Shown here in pieces: positions 40,992 to 50,052 of a DNA stretch of 64,000 bases. The notes beneath the pieces are model-generated. The model had not been told where the DNA came from. It did not search any database and worked only from the letters and a program-made list of their open reading frames with translations. Within the stretch, counting starts at the first letter, position 1. The number at the start of each line of letters is the position of its first letter. Both the position numbers and the translations under genes were made by a program. The stretch is from Nitrospiraceae bacterium (lineage in GTDB: Bacteria > Nitrospirota > Nitrospiria > Nitrospirales > Nitrospiraceae), in NCBI GenBank assembly GCA_919902505.1, contig CAKKRE010000018.1, positions 62,001-126,000 of the forward strand, given 5' to 3'.

Positions 40992-43661
40992 TTACGAGAC
41001 CTTCGCGAGAGACACGTGCGCGAGCTTAAAATAGGGGATTTGAGTCCGGGGATCAATCGTCCATTCAGCGAGCTGTTTGGCCTCGCCGTCGAAATGTTCC
41101 GGAAACCACAGCAGGCCGGCCGGCACACGTTCGCGGATCTTCACCGTCGTGATGATGGCGCCGCGTGAGTTGGAGACTGTGACCTGCCCTCCGTCCGCCA
41201 GGCCGAGCTGAGCTGCATCTGCCGGATTGATGGAGAGGAACCCGTCCTGCTGCAATTGGAGGAGCCCCTTGGAGCGTGTAGACAGTTTCCCCGAGTGAAA
41301 CAGCGTTTGCACGAACATCAGCGTAAACGGGCCGTCGTTGGTCTGCCGGGGGTGGCTCACGGCATACCGTGTTGCCGCGTCAACTGCAAACCCTTCCGTC
41401 AGATAACGGTTCAGCACAATCGGGTCGACTTTGGGCGGCGTAGGAGTCGGTCCTAGCAGTCCATAACCGGGGATGACCGTCCGAATCTCTTTCAGGATCT
41501 CCCGCGCGTCGCCATATTCAAGCGGCGAGCCCATCAGCACGGAGAGCGCCGAGAACATTTCCCAGTCGGGGCGGCTGTCGCCCACGGGATTGATCGCTTG
41601 CCGAACCCCCTGAACATGGCCTTCGGAATTCGTGAAGGTGCCGTCCTTTTCCAGATAGGAGCAGGCGGGGAGCACCACATGGGCCATCGCCGCCGTCTCG
41701 GTGAGGAACAATTCCTGACAGACCAGCAGGTCCAACTTTCCGAGGGCTTCTTTGGCCTGGGCCGCGGCGGGCAGGGTGCCGACCGGGTTTTCTCCGACCA
41801 CGAACATGGCCTTGAGAGTGCCCTTGTTCGCGGCGGCAAGCATCTCGGTCAGCGAGGCGCCGGGAGTGCGCGGCAAGTCTTCGCGCCACACGGCTGCGAT
41901 GCGATCGCGGACAGGTTGGTCGTCGAGCGGAGCGGGTCCGGGAAAGAATTCGGCGACGGCGCCCATTTCGACGGCGCCTTGATCGTTATTTTCTTCGGCG
42001 AGCGGCCCGAGTCCGCAGCCCGGCTTGTCGAGTTTTCCGAGCAGAATCAGCAGGTCCAGGAGATTCGTGACCGTCGCGTCTCCGCCCGGATGGCGCAGCA
42101 CGCCGTTGCCGACCAGGATGACCAGCCGGTTGGCTTTCGCCAGCATGTTGGCGGCCTCTGCCCATTGGGTGCGGTTTTGGCCGGTCGCCGTCTCCAGGGT
42201 TTCCCACGAGGTGCCCTGCAGAGCGGAAGTCAGACGCTGCACGAAGGCCGGCGCCTGCTGCGCGACGGCGGCATCGACCAGGTTGGCTTCGATGACGGCC
42301 TTGGTGACACCTAGCACGGTATTGCCGAATTGCGCGGGATGCGTCGGGAAATGCTGTAGGGCCAGGTTCGCGATGTTGCTCAGCGTATCGATGGCCGGCT
42401 GGAGCGTTTCCACGGTCACGAGACTGGCCTGCCGTTTCTTGACGGCTTCTTTGACCTTGAGCCCGGTGATCGGGCTGGTCTCGGTGATGTTCGTGCCGAC
42501 CAGGAGCAATGCATTCGCGGCGACGATGTCTTCAAAGGCGATGGTCCAACGATGGGTGCCCTGCACGCGTCGGAGCGCTTGCACCCCGTTGAGGTGGCCA
42601 TACCGCGCGCTGCTGTCGATCCGGTTGGTGCCGATCACCTGGCGCATGAACTTTTGGAATACATAGAGGTCTTCGTTCGTGCAACGGGAGCCGATGAGTC
42701 CACCGAACGCATCCGCGCCCTGCGCCAGCTTCAGGCGGAGCGCCTGTTCGGCGGCATATTCCAGCGCGTCTTCCCAGGTGGTCTCGACCAACGCGCCTTC
42801 GCGGCGGATCAACGGATGTGTGAGGCGGTCGGCGTGGCTGCTGGCATGGAAGCCGAAGAATCCCCGGGCGCAGAGGTCGCCGTTATTCCGTCCGGCTCCG
42901 TGTGCGGAGTTCACCTCGATCAGTTCATTGCCCTTGGTCTGCACGGTGATTCGGCAGCCGTCGCCGCAGAAGGTGCAGATCGTGTCGGCCCGCTTGAGCA
43001 TCCAGGGGCGATACTCATACATGGAGAGCCGGCTCGTAATGGCGCCGACGGGGCAGATCTGGATGCAGCCTCCGCAGAATTCGCAGTCCAGTTCGTGCGG
43101 GCCGAAGTGTTTGATCTCGGTCATGGTGCCGCGCCCCACCGGAGCCAGCGCCTTCACGTCCATGATCTCGTCGCAATACCGCACGCAGCGCAAACATTGC
43201 ACACAGCGGTTCATCTGCGTTTCGATGAGGGGGCTGAAGTATTCTTTCTGGAAGATGCGTTTGGTTTCCGTAAACCGGCTGGTCGTCGGGGTGTATTGAT
43301 GCGAGAAATCCTGGAGGTCGCATTTTCCGCCCTGGTCGCAGACCGGGCAATCCAGCGGATGGTTGGCCAGGATGAATTCCAGGACCGACTTGTGGGCATC
43401 GTCCACCGTGGTCGTGGCGGTGCGCACGGCCATGCCTTCGGCGACCGGCGTGCTGCAGGCGGTCTGGAGCTTCGGCATCTTCTCGATTTCGACCAGGCAC
43501 ATCCGGCAGTTGGCGTCCGGCTTCAGCTTGGGGTGGTAACAAAAATGCGGAATCATCACCCCGACGCGCCGCGCCGCTTCGATCACCAGGGTTCCCTTGG
43601 GAACCGCGACCGTCGTGCCGTCGATCGTGAGCCGGACTGTTTCTGGTTTTGGATCAGGCAT
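40992..43661 (-). CDS. nuoG: NADH-quinone oxidoreductase subunit G
   Basis: The 889-residue iron-sulfur subunit begins with a 2Fe-2S ferredoxin domain (CYHPKLKPDANCRMC, CSTPVAEG), then the His-ligated cluster motif HPLDCPVCDQGGKCDLQD, two 4Fe-4S motifs (CVQCLRCVRYC; CEFCGGCIQICPVGA) and CTFCGDGC as in the N7 site. The rest is a molybdopterin oxidoreductase-like domain without cofactor function in this enzyme. I choose the ATG at 43661 (MPDPKPETVRL); the in-frame extension up to 43736 translates a dispersed repeat (residues such as HFTCHVSR) and has no ribosome site. It is downstream of nuoF by 111 bp, a gap that contains that repeat. Confidence 0.97.
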   Translation of the reverse strand: MPDPKPETVRLTIDGTTVAVPKGTLVIEAARRVGVMIPHFCYHPKLKPDANCRMCLVEIEKMPKLQTACSTPVAEGMAVRTATTTVDDAHKSVLEFILANHPLDCPVCDQGGKCDLQDFSHQYTPTTSRFTETKRIFQKEYFSPLIETQMNRCVQCLRCVRYCDEIMDVKALAPVGRGTMTEIKHFGPHELDCEFCGGCIQICPVGAITSRLSMYEYRPWMLKRADTICTFCGDGCRITVQTKGNELIEVNSAHGAGRNNGDLCARGFFGFHASSHADRLTHPLIRREGALVETTWEDALEYAAEQALRLKLAQGADAFGGLIGSRCTNEDLYVFQKFMRQVIGTNRIDSSARYGHLNGVQALRRVQGTHRWTIAFEDIVAANALLLVGTNITETSPITGLKVKEAVKKRQASLVTVETLQPAIDTLSNIANLALQHFPTHPAQFGNTVLGVTKAVIEANLVDAAVAQQAPAFVQRLTSALQGTSWETLETATGQNRTQWAEAANMLAKANRLVILVGNGVLRHPGGDATVTNLLDLLILLGKLDKPGCGLGPLAEENNDQGAVEMGAVAEFFPGPAPLDDQPVRDRIAAVWREDLPRTPGASLTEMLAAANKGTLKAMFVVGENPVGTLPAAAQAKEALGKLDLLVCQELFLTETAAMAHVVLPACSYLEKDGTFTNSEGHVQGVRQAINPVGDSRPDWEMFSALSVLMGSPLEYGDAREILKEIRTVIPGYGLLGPTPTPPKVDPIVLNRYLTEGFAVDAATRYAVSHPRQTNDGPFTLMFVQTLFHSGKLSTRSKGLLQLQQDGFLSINPADAAQLGLADGGQVTVSNSRGAIITTVKIRERVPAGLLWFPEHFDGEAKQLAEWTIDPRTQIPYFKLAHVSLAKVS

Positions 43662-43664
43662 AAT

Positions 43665-43760
43665 GGCCGTCATTCGTGAAACGTGACACGTGAAATGCCG
43701 CGAACAGTGGGAAGCCGTCACCCGCCCGGTTGTCAATCTTCTCGAACGACGAGAGGCGCT
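43665..43760. repeat. Family 2 repeat between nuoF and nuoG
   Basis: ATTCGTGAAACGTGACACG (from 43672) matches the GTGAAACGTGAAACG repeat style, and an inverted partial copy GCTTCACGAGGTACG follows near 43757. It lies inside the operon between two genes and could form a stem-loop in the mRNA. Confidence 0.55.
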
Positions 43761-43772
43761 TCACGAGGTACG

Positions 43773-45080
43773 TCAATGTTTCGTTCCCACTGGCTCCGGC
43801 CGTATTAAGTTTGCTGCCTCGGCCGCATGGATCATGGCGACATACTCGTGCCGCCAATGTTTGAGCGTGCTGAGAATCGGCGACACCTCGGCATCGCCGA
43901 AGGCGCAGACCGTTCGACCGGCAATGTTTTTGCACAGGTCGGTCAGGGTTTCAAGGTCCGCCATCTGGCCCCGCTTGTTGACGATCCGGCGCATGATCTG
44001 CACGAGCCACGAGCTGCCTTCGCGGCAGGGACTGCACTTGCCGCAGGACTCGTGATAGAAAAATTCCATCAGGCGCAAGGCCGCCCACACCATGTCGGTG
44101 CCCTCTTCCATGACCGTCACGCCGCCGGATCCCAGCATGGACCCGGCCAATGCGACGGATTCGAAATCCAGTTTGACGTCCAGGTGATCGGGCGTCAGGA
44201 AGGGCGCGGAGGCGCCTCCGGGAATGAAGGCCTTCAATTTCTTATCCGACCGCATACCGCCGGCCTGTTCGTAGATCAGTTCACGAAAGGTAATCCCCAT
44301 CGGAACTTCGTAATTGCCGGGCCTTGTGACATGCCCGCTGACGCAGAAGACTCGCGTGCCGGTACTCTTCGGTGGTGACCCGATCGAGGCGAACCATTCG
44401 GCGCCCCGGTTCAGGATGTGCGGCAGATTGGCCAGGGTTTCGACATTGTTCACCACGGTCGGCTTGTTGTAGAGCCCGTGCGTGGCGGGGAACGGCGGTT
44501 TAACACGCGGGAGGCCGCGCTTGCCTTCGAGCGATTCCAGGAGCGCCGTTTCTTCACCGCAGATATAGGCGCCTGCTCCGCGGTGGACCCAAATGTCGAT
44601 CGAGGTGTTCGAGCCGAAAATGTTCTTGCCGACATATCCCGCGGCGCGCGCGTCATTGATGGCCTGTTCGAGAATCTTGGCCCCCAGGACAAATTCCCCG
44701 CGAATATAGATGTAGGAGCTGGCCGCGCCGATGGCGTAGCAGGCGAGCAACATGCCTTCGAGCAATTGGTGCGGGTCACGTTCGATGAGCTGCCGATCTT
44801 TGAAGGTGCCCGGTTCGCTTTCATCGGCGTTGCAGCAGAGATAGCGCGGACCCTGGTAGTCCTTGGGCAGAAACCCCCATTTGACCCCGGTCGGAAACCC
44901 GGCGCCGCCGCGCCCGCGCAAGCCGGACTTTATGACCACCGCGGTCACGTCCGCAGGGCTCACCTTGCCCAGCACCTTCCGGATCGCCTGGTAGCCGCCG
45001 GCGCGTTCATAGTCCGCTAGCGAACCCGTATAGCCGGGTTGCAGCATGTTTTTCAGCAGAATGGGTTCGTACTTCGGCAT
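43773..45080 (-). CDS. nuoF: NADH-quinone oxidoreductase subunit F
   Basis: NuoF binds NADH and FMN and carries cluster N3. The 435-residue protein has the NADH/FMN motif GLRGRGGAGFPTGVKW (about 53-68), GAGAYICGEETAL (about 168-180) and the 4Fe-4S motif SCGKCSPCREG (about 345-355) with the fourth Cys in GRTVCAFGD (about 391). Length is standard. It lies 83 bp after nuoE, and that gap contains a family 1 repeat pair. Confidence 0.98.
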   Translation of the reverse strand: MPKYEPILLKNMLQPGYTGSLADYERAGGYQAIRKVLGKVSPADVTAVVIKSGLRGRGGAGFPTGVKWGFLPKDYQGPRYLCCNADESEPGTFKDRQLIERDPHQLLEGMLLACYAIGAASSYIYIRGEFVLGAKILEQAINDARAAGYVGKNIFGSNTSIDIWVHRGAGAYICGEETALLESLEGKRGLPRVKPPFPATHGLYNKPTVVNNVETLANLPHILNRGAEWFASIGSPPKSTGTRVFCVSGHVTRPGNYEVPMGITFRELIYEQAGGMRSDKKLKAFIPGGASAPFLTPDHLDVKLDFESVALAGSMLGSGGVTVMEEGTDMVWAALRLMEFFYHESCGKCSPCREGSSWLVQIMRRIVNKRGQMADLETLTDLCKNIAGRTVCAFGDAEVSPILSTLKHWRHEYVAMIHAAEAANLIRPEPVGTKH

Positions 45081-45090
45081 CTTAACTCCA

Positions 45091-45175
45091 GAGCGTATGG
45101 CTTATAGCTGATAGCACGGACATGCTTCCTTGATTCCAGCCATGCGCCATAGGCTATCGGCCATTAGCTCTTTGC
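45091..45175. repeat. Family 1 repeat pair at the nuoE/nuoF border; supplies the nuoE stop
   Basis: GAGCGTATGGCTTATAGCTG (from 45091) faces CCATAGGCTATCGGCCATTAG (from 45147). The minus-strand nuoE gene ends in TTAGCTCTTT of the inverted arm, giving the terminal K-S-stop, exactly as in the GNAT gene ending at 26771. Confidence 0.65.
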
Positions 45176-45694
45176 ACCGCTCGGCTCCGGCCACATGAAG
45201 GGGCCGGTCTTCAGCGAACAGGTACCGGTCTGTCGTAGGTCGGCTAGAATGCGATCCAGCTTTTCTTCCGTCAGCCGCTCATAATAGTCGTCGTTCACCT
45301 GCATCATCGGGCCGGTTCCGCATGCCGCCAGACATTCCACGACACTTAAGGTGAAGAGCTTGTCCGGCGTGGTCTCGCCCGGCTTGATGCCGAGTTTCGC
45401 GCCGATCCAGCCGATAACTGTGTCCGAGCCGACGAGCGCGCACATGAGCGACTTGCAGACCTGCAGGTGGAATTTTCCCACCGGCTTCAAGTTCAGCATC
45501 GTATAAAACGTGGCCGTCTCGTACACCTGCGGCGGAGTCAGCCTCAAGATCCCGGCGATTTCCTGCATCGCCGCTTCGGTGATATAGCCCTGTTCCCGCT
45601 GCGCCATGTACAGCAGAGGCAGCAATGCCGACCGTTTCACCGGATAACGAGCCAGGATGTCGTCTATTTCGTTTTTGTATTTGTCCTTCAACAT
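45164..45694 (-). CDS. nuoE: NADH-quinone oxidoreductase subunit E
   Basis: NuoE holds the 2Fe-2S cluster N1a in the NADH module. The thioredoxin-like 176-residue protein has the four cysteine ligands in CKSLMC (about 96-101) and CLAAC (about 137-141). LPLLYMAQREQGYITEAAM and VYETATFYTM match family positions. I start it at the ATG at 45694 (MLKDKYKNEI); an ATG nine codons upstream (45721) is possible. The extreme C-terminus (A-K-S-stop) comes from the dispersed repeat. Confidence 0.96.
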   Translation of the reverse strand: MLKDKYKNEIDDILARYPVKRSALLPLLYMAQREQGYITEAAMQEIAGILRLTPPQVYETATFYTMLNLKPVGKFHLQVCKSLMCALVGSDTVIGWIGAKLGIKPGETTPDKLFTLSVVECLAACGTGPMMQVNDDYYERLTEEKLDRILADLRQTGTCSLKTGPFMWPEPSGAKS

Positions 45695-45721
45695 ATCTCT
45701 TCTACCCAAGGAGCGAGCCAT

Positions 45722-45800
45722 GGTGTTCCAACGTGCGCGCGTCCAACGAGGCCTTCTGAGGCGCGCGTTGCGCGAGCACAGCGAACACCTGGTTTGCGAC
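45722..45800. repeat. GC-rich imperfect palindrome between nuoE and nuoCD
   Basis: AACGTGCGCGCGTCC and GAGGCGCGCGTTGCG form an imperfect hairpin around AACGAGGCCTTCT. It fills the gap between two operon genes and looks like another dispersed palindrome, though no second copy was found in this window. Confidence 0.35.
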
Positions 45801-45802
45801 TC

Positions 45803-47554
45803 TCATCTATCACATTCCCCCATCACGATGTCGTAGGTTCCGAAGATGGTGATGATGTCCGAGATCAAATAGCCGCGGGCCATGTGATCGAACGCGCCCA
45901 TGTGAATGAACGAGGGGGCGCGAATCTTCAACCGATAGGGCCGCGGACTGCCGTCGCTGACGATGAAGAACCCGAGCTCTCCTTTGGGCGCTTCAGTACC
46001 GCAGTAGGTTTCGCCCTTCGGCGGCTTGAACCCCTGCGTGAAAATAATAAAGTGGTGAATCAGGCTCTCCATGTCGCGCATGACTTTCGCCTTGGGCGGG
46101 GGAATCACGTGCGGCACGTCCGCCATGATCGGGCCTTCCGGCATCTGGTCGAGGCATTGGGCGATGATCCGCGCGCTCTGCCGCATCTCCTCCATGCGCA
46201 CCCAGTAGCGATCGTAGGTGTCGCCGCGTTTGCCCACCGGCACTTCCCATTCGACCTTGTCGTAGACTCCGTAGGGCTCGTATTTGCGCACATCGTAGTC
46301 GACACCCGATCCTCGGAGCGTCGGCCCGGTGAGCCCGAAATTGATCGCGTCTTCCGCCGAAATCACGGCGATGTCTTTGGTCCGCCCGACCCAGATCCGG
46401 TTGGACATGAGTAGCTGGTTGTATTCGTTGACCTTCTCCGGGAACGTCTGCAGGAACGCCTTCAGCCGGACCACGAGATCCGGGGTGAAATCGCTGTCCA
46501 CTCCACCGATACGATAGTAATTCAACGTCAGCCGCGCGCCGCAGAGCTTTTCGAACATGTCCAGCAGCACTTCGCGTTCGCGAAACGTCCAGAAGAAGAC
46601 GGTCATGGCCCCGATGTCGAGCGCCTGGGTGCCGAGCCAGAAGAGGTGGCCGATGATGCGTTGCATCTCGGCGACGATGGTGCGGACGTATTCCGCCCGT
46701 TCCGGCACGGTGATATCGAGCAGTTTTTCCACCGCGCGCACATAGGCGTAGTTGTTCGTCATCGCGCAGACATAATCGAGCCGGTCGGTATGCGGGATGA
46801 TCTGCATATAGTGCAGGCCTTCCGCCAGCTTCTCGACGCCGCGATGCAAGTAGCCGAGATCAGGCGTGGCCTTCACGATCCGCTCACCGTCCAGTTCCAG
46901 CACAACCCGGAGCACGCCGTGGGTACTGGGATGTTGCGGGCCCATGTTCAGCAACAGCTCTTCCCGCCGACGGGTGCCGCCCTGGTGTTCGGGGACGAGG
47001 TACGCCTGCTTTTCCTGCTCCGGAACTTCCCCTTCCGTCTGTTCTTCGGGAGCTTCGTCCAGGCGCGGAATGAACGGGAACGAGCTGCGCCAGCCACGAC
47101 CTTCTGCCGGGAAATCCTTCCGTAGCGGATGGCCCTCTTCGTAATCCTCCGGCAGGAGAATGCGCCGAAGGTCGGGGTGCCCGACAAAGGTAATGCCCAT
47201 CAGGTCGTAGACCTCACGCTCCATGAACTCGGCGCCCTTCCAGATACCGGTCACGGAGGCGATCTGTGGCGCATCTTCAGTCACGCGGGCTTTTAATCGG
47301 ATGCGTCGGCGGTGCGCGAGCGAGAGGAGCTGATAGACCACCTCAAACCGTTCCGGGTCATTCGGGTAGTCCACAGAACAGATATCGGTGATATGGTCGA
47401 ACGAGGCCTCCGGCGTGTCGTGCAGCCACCGCGCGACATCGACGATTCGACCAGCGGCGACGCGGGCCGTGATCTCGTTTCGGGCGGTATCCACTTCCAC
47501 GCCGCGGACGGCGTCGGGAAAGGTGGTCATGAGTCGTTCAAGTAGCGGTTGCAT
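45803..47554 (-). CDS. nuoCD: Fused NADH-quinone oxidoreductase subunits C and D
   Basis: One 583-residue protein joins the 30-kDa (NuoC, about 1-165: FDHITDICSVDYPNDPERF, REVYDLMGITFVGHPDLRRI) and 49-kDa (NuoD, about 200-583: LNMGPQHPSTHGVLRVVLEL) subunits. NuoD forms the quinone site; His and Tyr ligands appear in QHPSTHGV and DLGYLHRGVEKL. Joined by a Glu/Gln-rich linker, the fusion is like that of E. coli. I choose the ATG at 47554 (MQPLLERLM), which follows TTTGAGGAAG; a TTG at 47563 is possible. Confidence 0.97.
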   Translation of the reverse strand: MQPLLERLMTTFPDAVRGVEVDTARNEITARVAAGRIVDVARWLHDTPEASFDHITDICSVDYPNDPERFEVVYQLLSLAHRRRIRLKARVTEDAPQIASVTGIWKGAEFMEREVYDLMGITFVGHPDLRRILLPEDYEEGHPLRKDFPAEGRGWRSSFPFIPRLDEAPEEQTEGEVPEQEKQAYLVPEHQGGTRRREELLLNMGPQHPSTHGVLRVVLELDGERIVKATPDLGYLHRGVEKLAEGLHYMQIIPHTDRLDYVCAMTNNYAYVRAVEKLLDITVPERAEYVRTIVAEMQRIIGHLFWLGTQALDIGAMTVFFWTFREREVLLDMFEKLCGARLTLNYYRIGGVDSDFTPDLVVRLKAFLQTFPEKVNEYNQLLMSNRIWVGRTKDIAVISAEDAINFGLTGPTLRGSGVDYDVRKYEPYGVYDKVEWEVPVGKRGDTYDRYWVRMEEMRQSARIIAQCLDQMPEGPIMADVPHVIPPPKAKVMRDMESLIHHFIIFTQGFKPPKGETYCGTEAPKGELGFFIVSDGSPRPYRLKIRAPSFIHMGAFDHMARGYLISDIITIFGTYDIVMGECDR

Positions 47555-47564
47555 CTTCCTCAAA

Positions 47565-47605
47565 GAGCCGATGGCGTATGGCCTATAGCTGATGGCAAGA
47601 GAAGC
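47565..47605. repeat. Family 1 repeat between nuoB and nuoCD
   Basis: AGCCGATGGCGTATGGCCTA and TAGCTGATGGCAAGAGAAG form another copy of the TATGGC/TATAGC repeat in the 85-bp gap. Confidence 0.55.
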
Positions 47606-47639
47606 TCGCGCTCATAAGCGACACTCCTCTGCTCCTGCC

Positions 47640-48119
47640 TCACTTCACAAAGATCTTTTCGCGCTGAATCTTTTCCTGCAATTTCAACAACCCGTCCAAC
47701 AGCGCTTCGGGGCGCGGTGGGCAGCCGGCAATGTACACATCGACCGGAACGATCTGGTCCACACCCTGCACCACAGCGTAACTGTTGTAGTGATTGCCGG
47801 AGGTCGCACAAGATCCCATGGAGATGACATATCGCGGTTCCGGCATCTGATCGTAGATACGGCGAATGACCGGCGCCATCTTTCGACAGACGGTTCCCGC
47901 CACAATCATCAAGTCTGATTGGCGAGGCGATGCGCGGAAGACACCCGCGCCGAATCGATCGATGTCGTAGCGCGAGGAGACGCTCGCAATCATCTCGATC
48001 GCGCAGCAGGCCAGGCCGAACGTCATGGGCCATAAAGAAGATTTGCGCGCCCAGCAGACGAGGGCGTCGAGATTCGTCGTCATGATATTGGCATCAAGCT
48101 GCCGCTCTAAAAAGCTCAT
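47640..48119 (-). CDS. nuoB: NADH-quinone oxidoreductase subunit B
   Basis: NuoB carries cluster N2, the last electron donor to quinone. The 159-residue protein has the four Cys ligands in the family pattern: [10 protein letters not shown] (tandem Cys at about 36-37), [23 protein letters not shown] (about 110) and [10 protein letters not shown]. The length fits. It starts 97 bp after nuoA; family 2 repeats lie in that gap. Confidence 0.98.
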   Translation of the reverse strand: MSFLERQLDANIMTTNLDALVCWARKSSLWPMTFGLACCAIEMIASVSSRYDIDRFGAGVFRASPRQSDLMIVAGTVCRKMAPVIRRIYDQMPEPRYVISMGSCATSGNHYNSYAVVQGVDQIVPVDVYIAGCPPRPEALLDGLLKLQEKIQREKIFVK

Positions 48120-48120
48120 A

Positions 48121-48160
48121 TCTGACCTTGTGAAACGTAAAAGGTGAAACGTGAAAGGAA
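48121..48160. repeat. Family 2 repeat between nuoA and nuoB
   Basis: CTTGTGAAACGTAAAAGGTG and AAACGTGAAAGGAAAG form a tandem copy of the GTGAAACGT repeat just upstream of nuoB. Confidence 0.55.
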
Positions 48161-48216
48161 AGACGGCAGAGCATCGTCCGCACCGTGCACGTGTGACGTC
48201 TCTCGTTCTACGGCCG

Positions 48217-48588
48217 TTAGTCCCACTCCAACGCTCCTTTTTTCCAGGCGTACCAGAACCCGACGATCAGGATGCCGATAAACACGACCATCTCGACGAG
48301 CCCCACCAGCCCCAACTTCTTGAACGCCACGGCCCATGGGAACATGAAGACGATTTCGATGTCGAAGATCACGAACAGCATCGCAATGATGTAATACCGG
48401 ATCGGGAACTGTATCCGGGCGTCGGAGAAGAGCGGGCTGCCGCTCTCGTATGGCGCGAGTTTGGCGCGATAGGGCCGGCTCGGACGAACGATGCGTCCCA
48501 GGAGAATCTGGACGGCGCCGAACGCAAACGCGATCACGATAAAGATCAGGATCGGGATGTAGTTCAGCGGTGCGGCTTCGCTACCCAT
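48217..48588 (-). CDS. nuoA: NADH-quinone oxidoreductase subunit A
   Basis: The 123-residue protein has three membrane helices and the conserved loop [20 protein letters not shown] (about 46-65) that touches the quinone tunnel, then [15 protein letters not shown] with the conserved Asp/Glu pair. It is the first nuo gene, 72 bp downstream of the MidA-like gene. Confidence 0.97.
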   Translation of the reverse strand: MGSEAAPLNYIPILIFIVIAFAFGAVQILLGRIVRPSRPYRAKLAPYESGSPLFSDARIQFPIRYYIIAMLFVIFDIEIVFMFPWAVAFKKLGLVGLVEMVVFIGILIVGFWYAWKKGALEWD

Positions 48589-48595
48589 GGTTCAT

Positions 48596-48630
48596 CCGTG
48601 AGTCGTGAAAGGTGAAACGTAAAACGACGG
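48596..48630. repeat. Family 2 repeat upstream of nuoA
   Basis: GAGTCGTGAAAGGTGAAACG and TAAAACGACGG form a GTGAAACGT-type copy in the 72-bp gap between midA-like and nuoA genes. It covers the region where a nuoA leader would lie. Confidence 0.5.
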
Positions 48631-48660
48631 CTGCCACGATCATGCCCATCCCTGTTCCTG

Positions 48661-49875
48661 TCATGCAGCCGAGCGCGCCGTCAAAATCGATCCGAAGAAC
48701 GGCTGGAACTTCAGTCCGTCCAACTCGGGCTTGGCCATGCCCTTGTGCTGTATCAACACTTTGAATGTGCGACCCATGCCGTCCGGCCGCAGCAGGTGTA
48801 TCGCCGCGTAAAACTCCGGCGATTCCGGCTGGAGCGATTCCAGCAATTGTTCGGCGCCCAAGCCGATCAAGAAACTCATCTGATTCGTAAATCCGGTGAC
48901 ATCCAATCCGGCCTGTTGACCCGTTTTCGCCAGGGCGGTGAAGTCCACGTGGGCGGTCATGTCCTGCTCACCCACCCGGTCGTACGCGTCTTCAGAGGTG
49001 GTTTGGTGGTAATAGCAGAGGAACGTGCCGTTCTTGCGGTCCGGGCCATAGAGGTCTTCGTCGGTGTGGCCGTAATCGATCGTCAGCACGGCGCCGCGCG
49101 CCATCACCTGTGCCACCTGCGTCATCCAATCGACCGCGTCGAGATTGATTTCAGCCCGATAGCCGTCCGGCAGGTTGATCCCGCCCTCTCGCAGGTAGGC
49201 CGTCAGTTCAGTAGAGAGGGGGCGATAGATTTCGCGAAATCCGTCCTCGTGAGACTCGACATAGACCTCCTGCGGCCGGCCGTCGAGCACTGCAAGCCGG
49301 TGAACAGGAAAGGCATCCACCAGTTCATTCGAAAAAAAGAGTCCGGTGACACTGTTCGGCGGCAGATCTTCCAGGCGGTCGAGCCACGCCACGCGACCGG
49401 CCTGTCCCCCCCAGGGTGCCAGGTTGTGTTGCTGCTGGGTGCGCATCGTGGCGCTACGTTCGATCAGGATGTAGCGGAGACGGTCGCCGAGGTTTGCGGG
49501 CGCGTTTCGGCAAGCAGTCAGGAAATCCCGCGCCAGCAGCCCCTTGCCCGCTCCCATCTCCACTACGGTGAAGGGGTCCGGATGCCCGAGGAAGGCGTCG
49601 AGTTGCTGTGCCTGTCTGGCTAACGCCTGGCCGAGGATTGGATGCACGTCGGAACTCGTGTAAAAATCACCCGACCATCCGATGCGTTCCTGGGTTGGAT
49701 CATCGACGGGGCGAACATAGTAGCCGTACTGCGGATGGTACAGGGCAAGGTCCATAAAGCGGGCGAACGGAATCGGACCAGTGGCTGCGATTTCAGCCCT
49801 GATTTCCGCCAGGAGTTGTGGATGCCCAGTGCTCAAAGTGACACCACCCTTGTCGGTAGTCGCCTCCCGTTTCAT
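48661..49875 (-). CDS. MidA/NDUFAF7-type SAM methyltransferase
   Basis: The 404-residue protein belongs to the DUF185/COG1565 family. Seen features: IPFARFMDLALYHPQYGYY (about 35-53), WSGDFYTSSDVHPILGQAL, the SAM loop VVEMGAGKGLLARDFL (about 103-118), FFSNELVDAFPVHRL (about 180) and GAVLTIDYGH (about 245). In eukaryotes NDUFAF7/MidA dimethylates an arginine of the 49-kDa complex I subunit (NuoD equivalent) and is needed for assembly. Its place directly before nuoA, same strand, 72 bp away, supports the same role here. Arginine target and essentiality are inferred. Confidence 0.85.
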   Translation of the reverse strand: MKREATTDKGGVTLSTGHPQLLAEIRAEIAATGPIPFARFMDLALYHPQYGYYVRPVDDPTQERIGWSGDFYTSSDVHPILGQALARQAQQLDAFLGHPDPFTVVEMGAGKGLLARDFLTACRNAPANLGDRLRYILIERSATMRTQQQHNLAPWGGQAGRVAWLDRLEDLPPNSVTGLFFSNELVDAFPVHRLAVLDGRPQEVYVESHEDGFREIYRPLSTELTAYLREGGINLPDGYRAEINLDAVDWMTQVAQVMARGAVLTIDYGHTDEDLYGPDRKNGTFLCYYHQTTSEDAYDRVGEQDMTAHVDFTALAKTGQQAGLDVTGFTNQMSFLIGLGAEQLLESLQPESPEFYAAIHLLRPDGMGRTFKVLIQHKGMAKPELDGLKFQPFFGSILTARSAA

Positions 49876-49936
49876 GCGCCATCGCTAGAAACAGCACTTC
49901 TACCGGATTCTCTAGTGAAAAGAGGGGGTTAGATTA

Positions 49937-49953
49937 GCCGCTGCCTCAGCGGC
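49937..49953. terminator. Short perfect hairpin after secA
   Basis: GCCGCTG-CCT-CAGCGGC is a perfect 7-bp stem with a 3-base loop, about 100 bp past the secA stop in the minus direction. No U-tract follows, so it may be a weak or Rho-assisted terminator before the midA-nuo operon. Confidence 0.4.
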
Positions 49954-50052
49954 AAGTCAAGGCGAAAAGACCTGATTGAGCAGGAGAATCTCGATGTCGG
50001 AGGGCGTGCTTGATCGTTCCGTCGTGAATGAAGCGGGATTGCCTGTCCGCTG

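Noticed and set aside
43662-43736. Extended N-terminus for NuoG
   Set aside because: The extra residues are encoded by a dispersed GTGAAACGT-type repeat and have no ribosome site; the family N-terminus fits the ATG at 43661.
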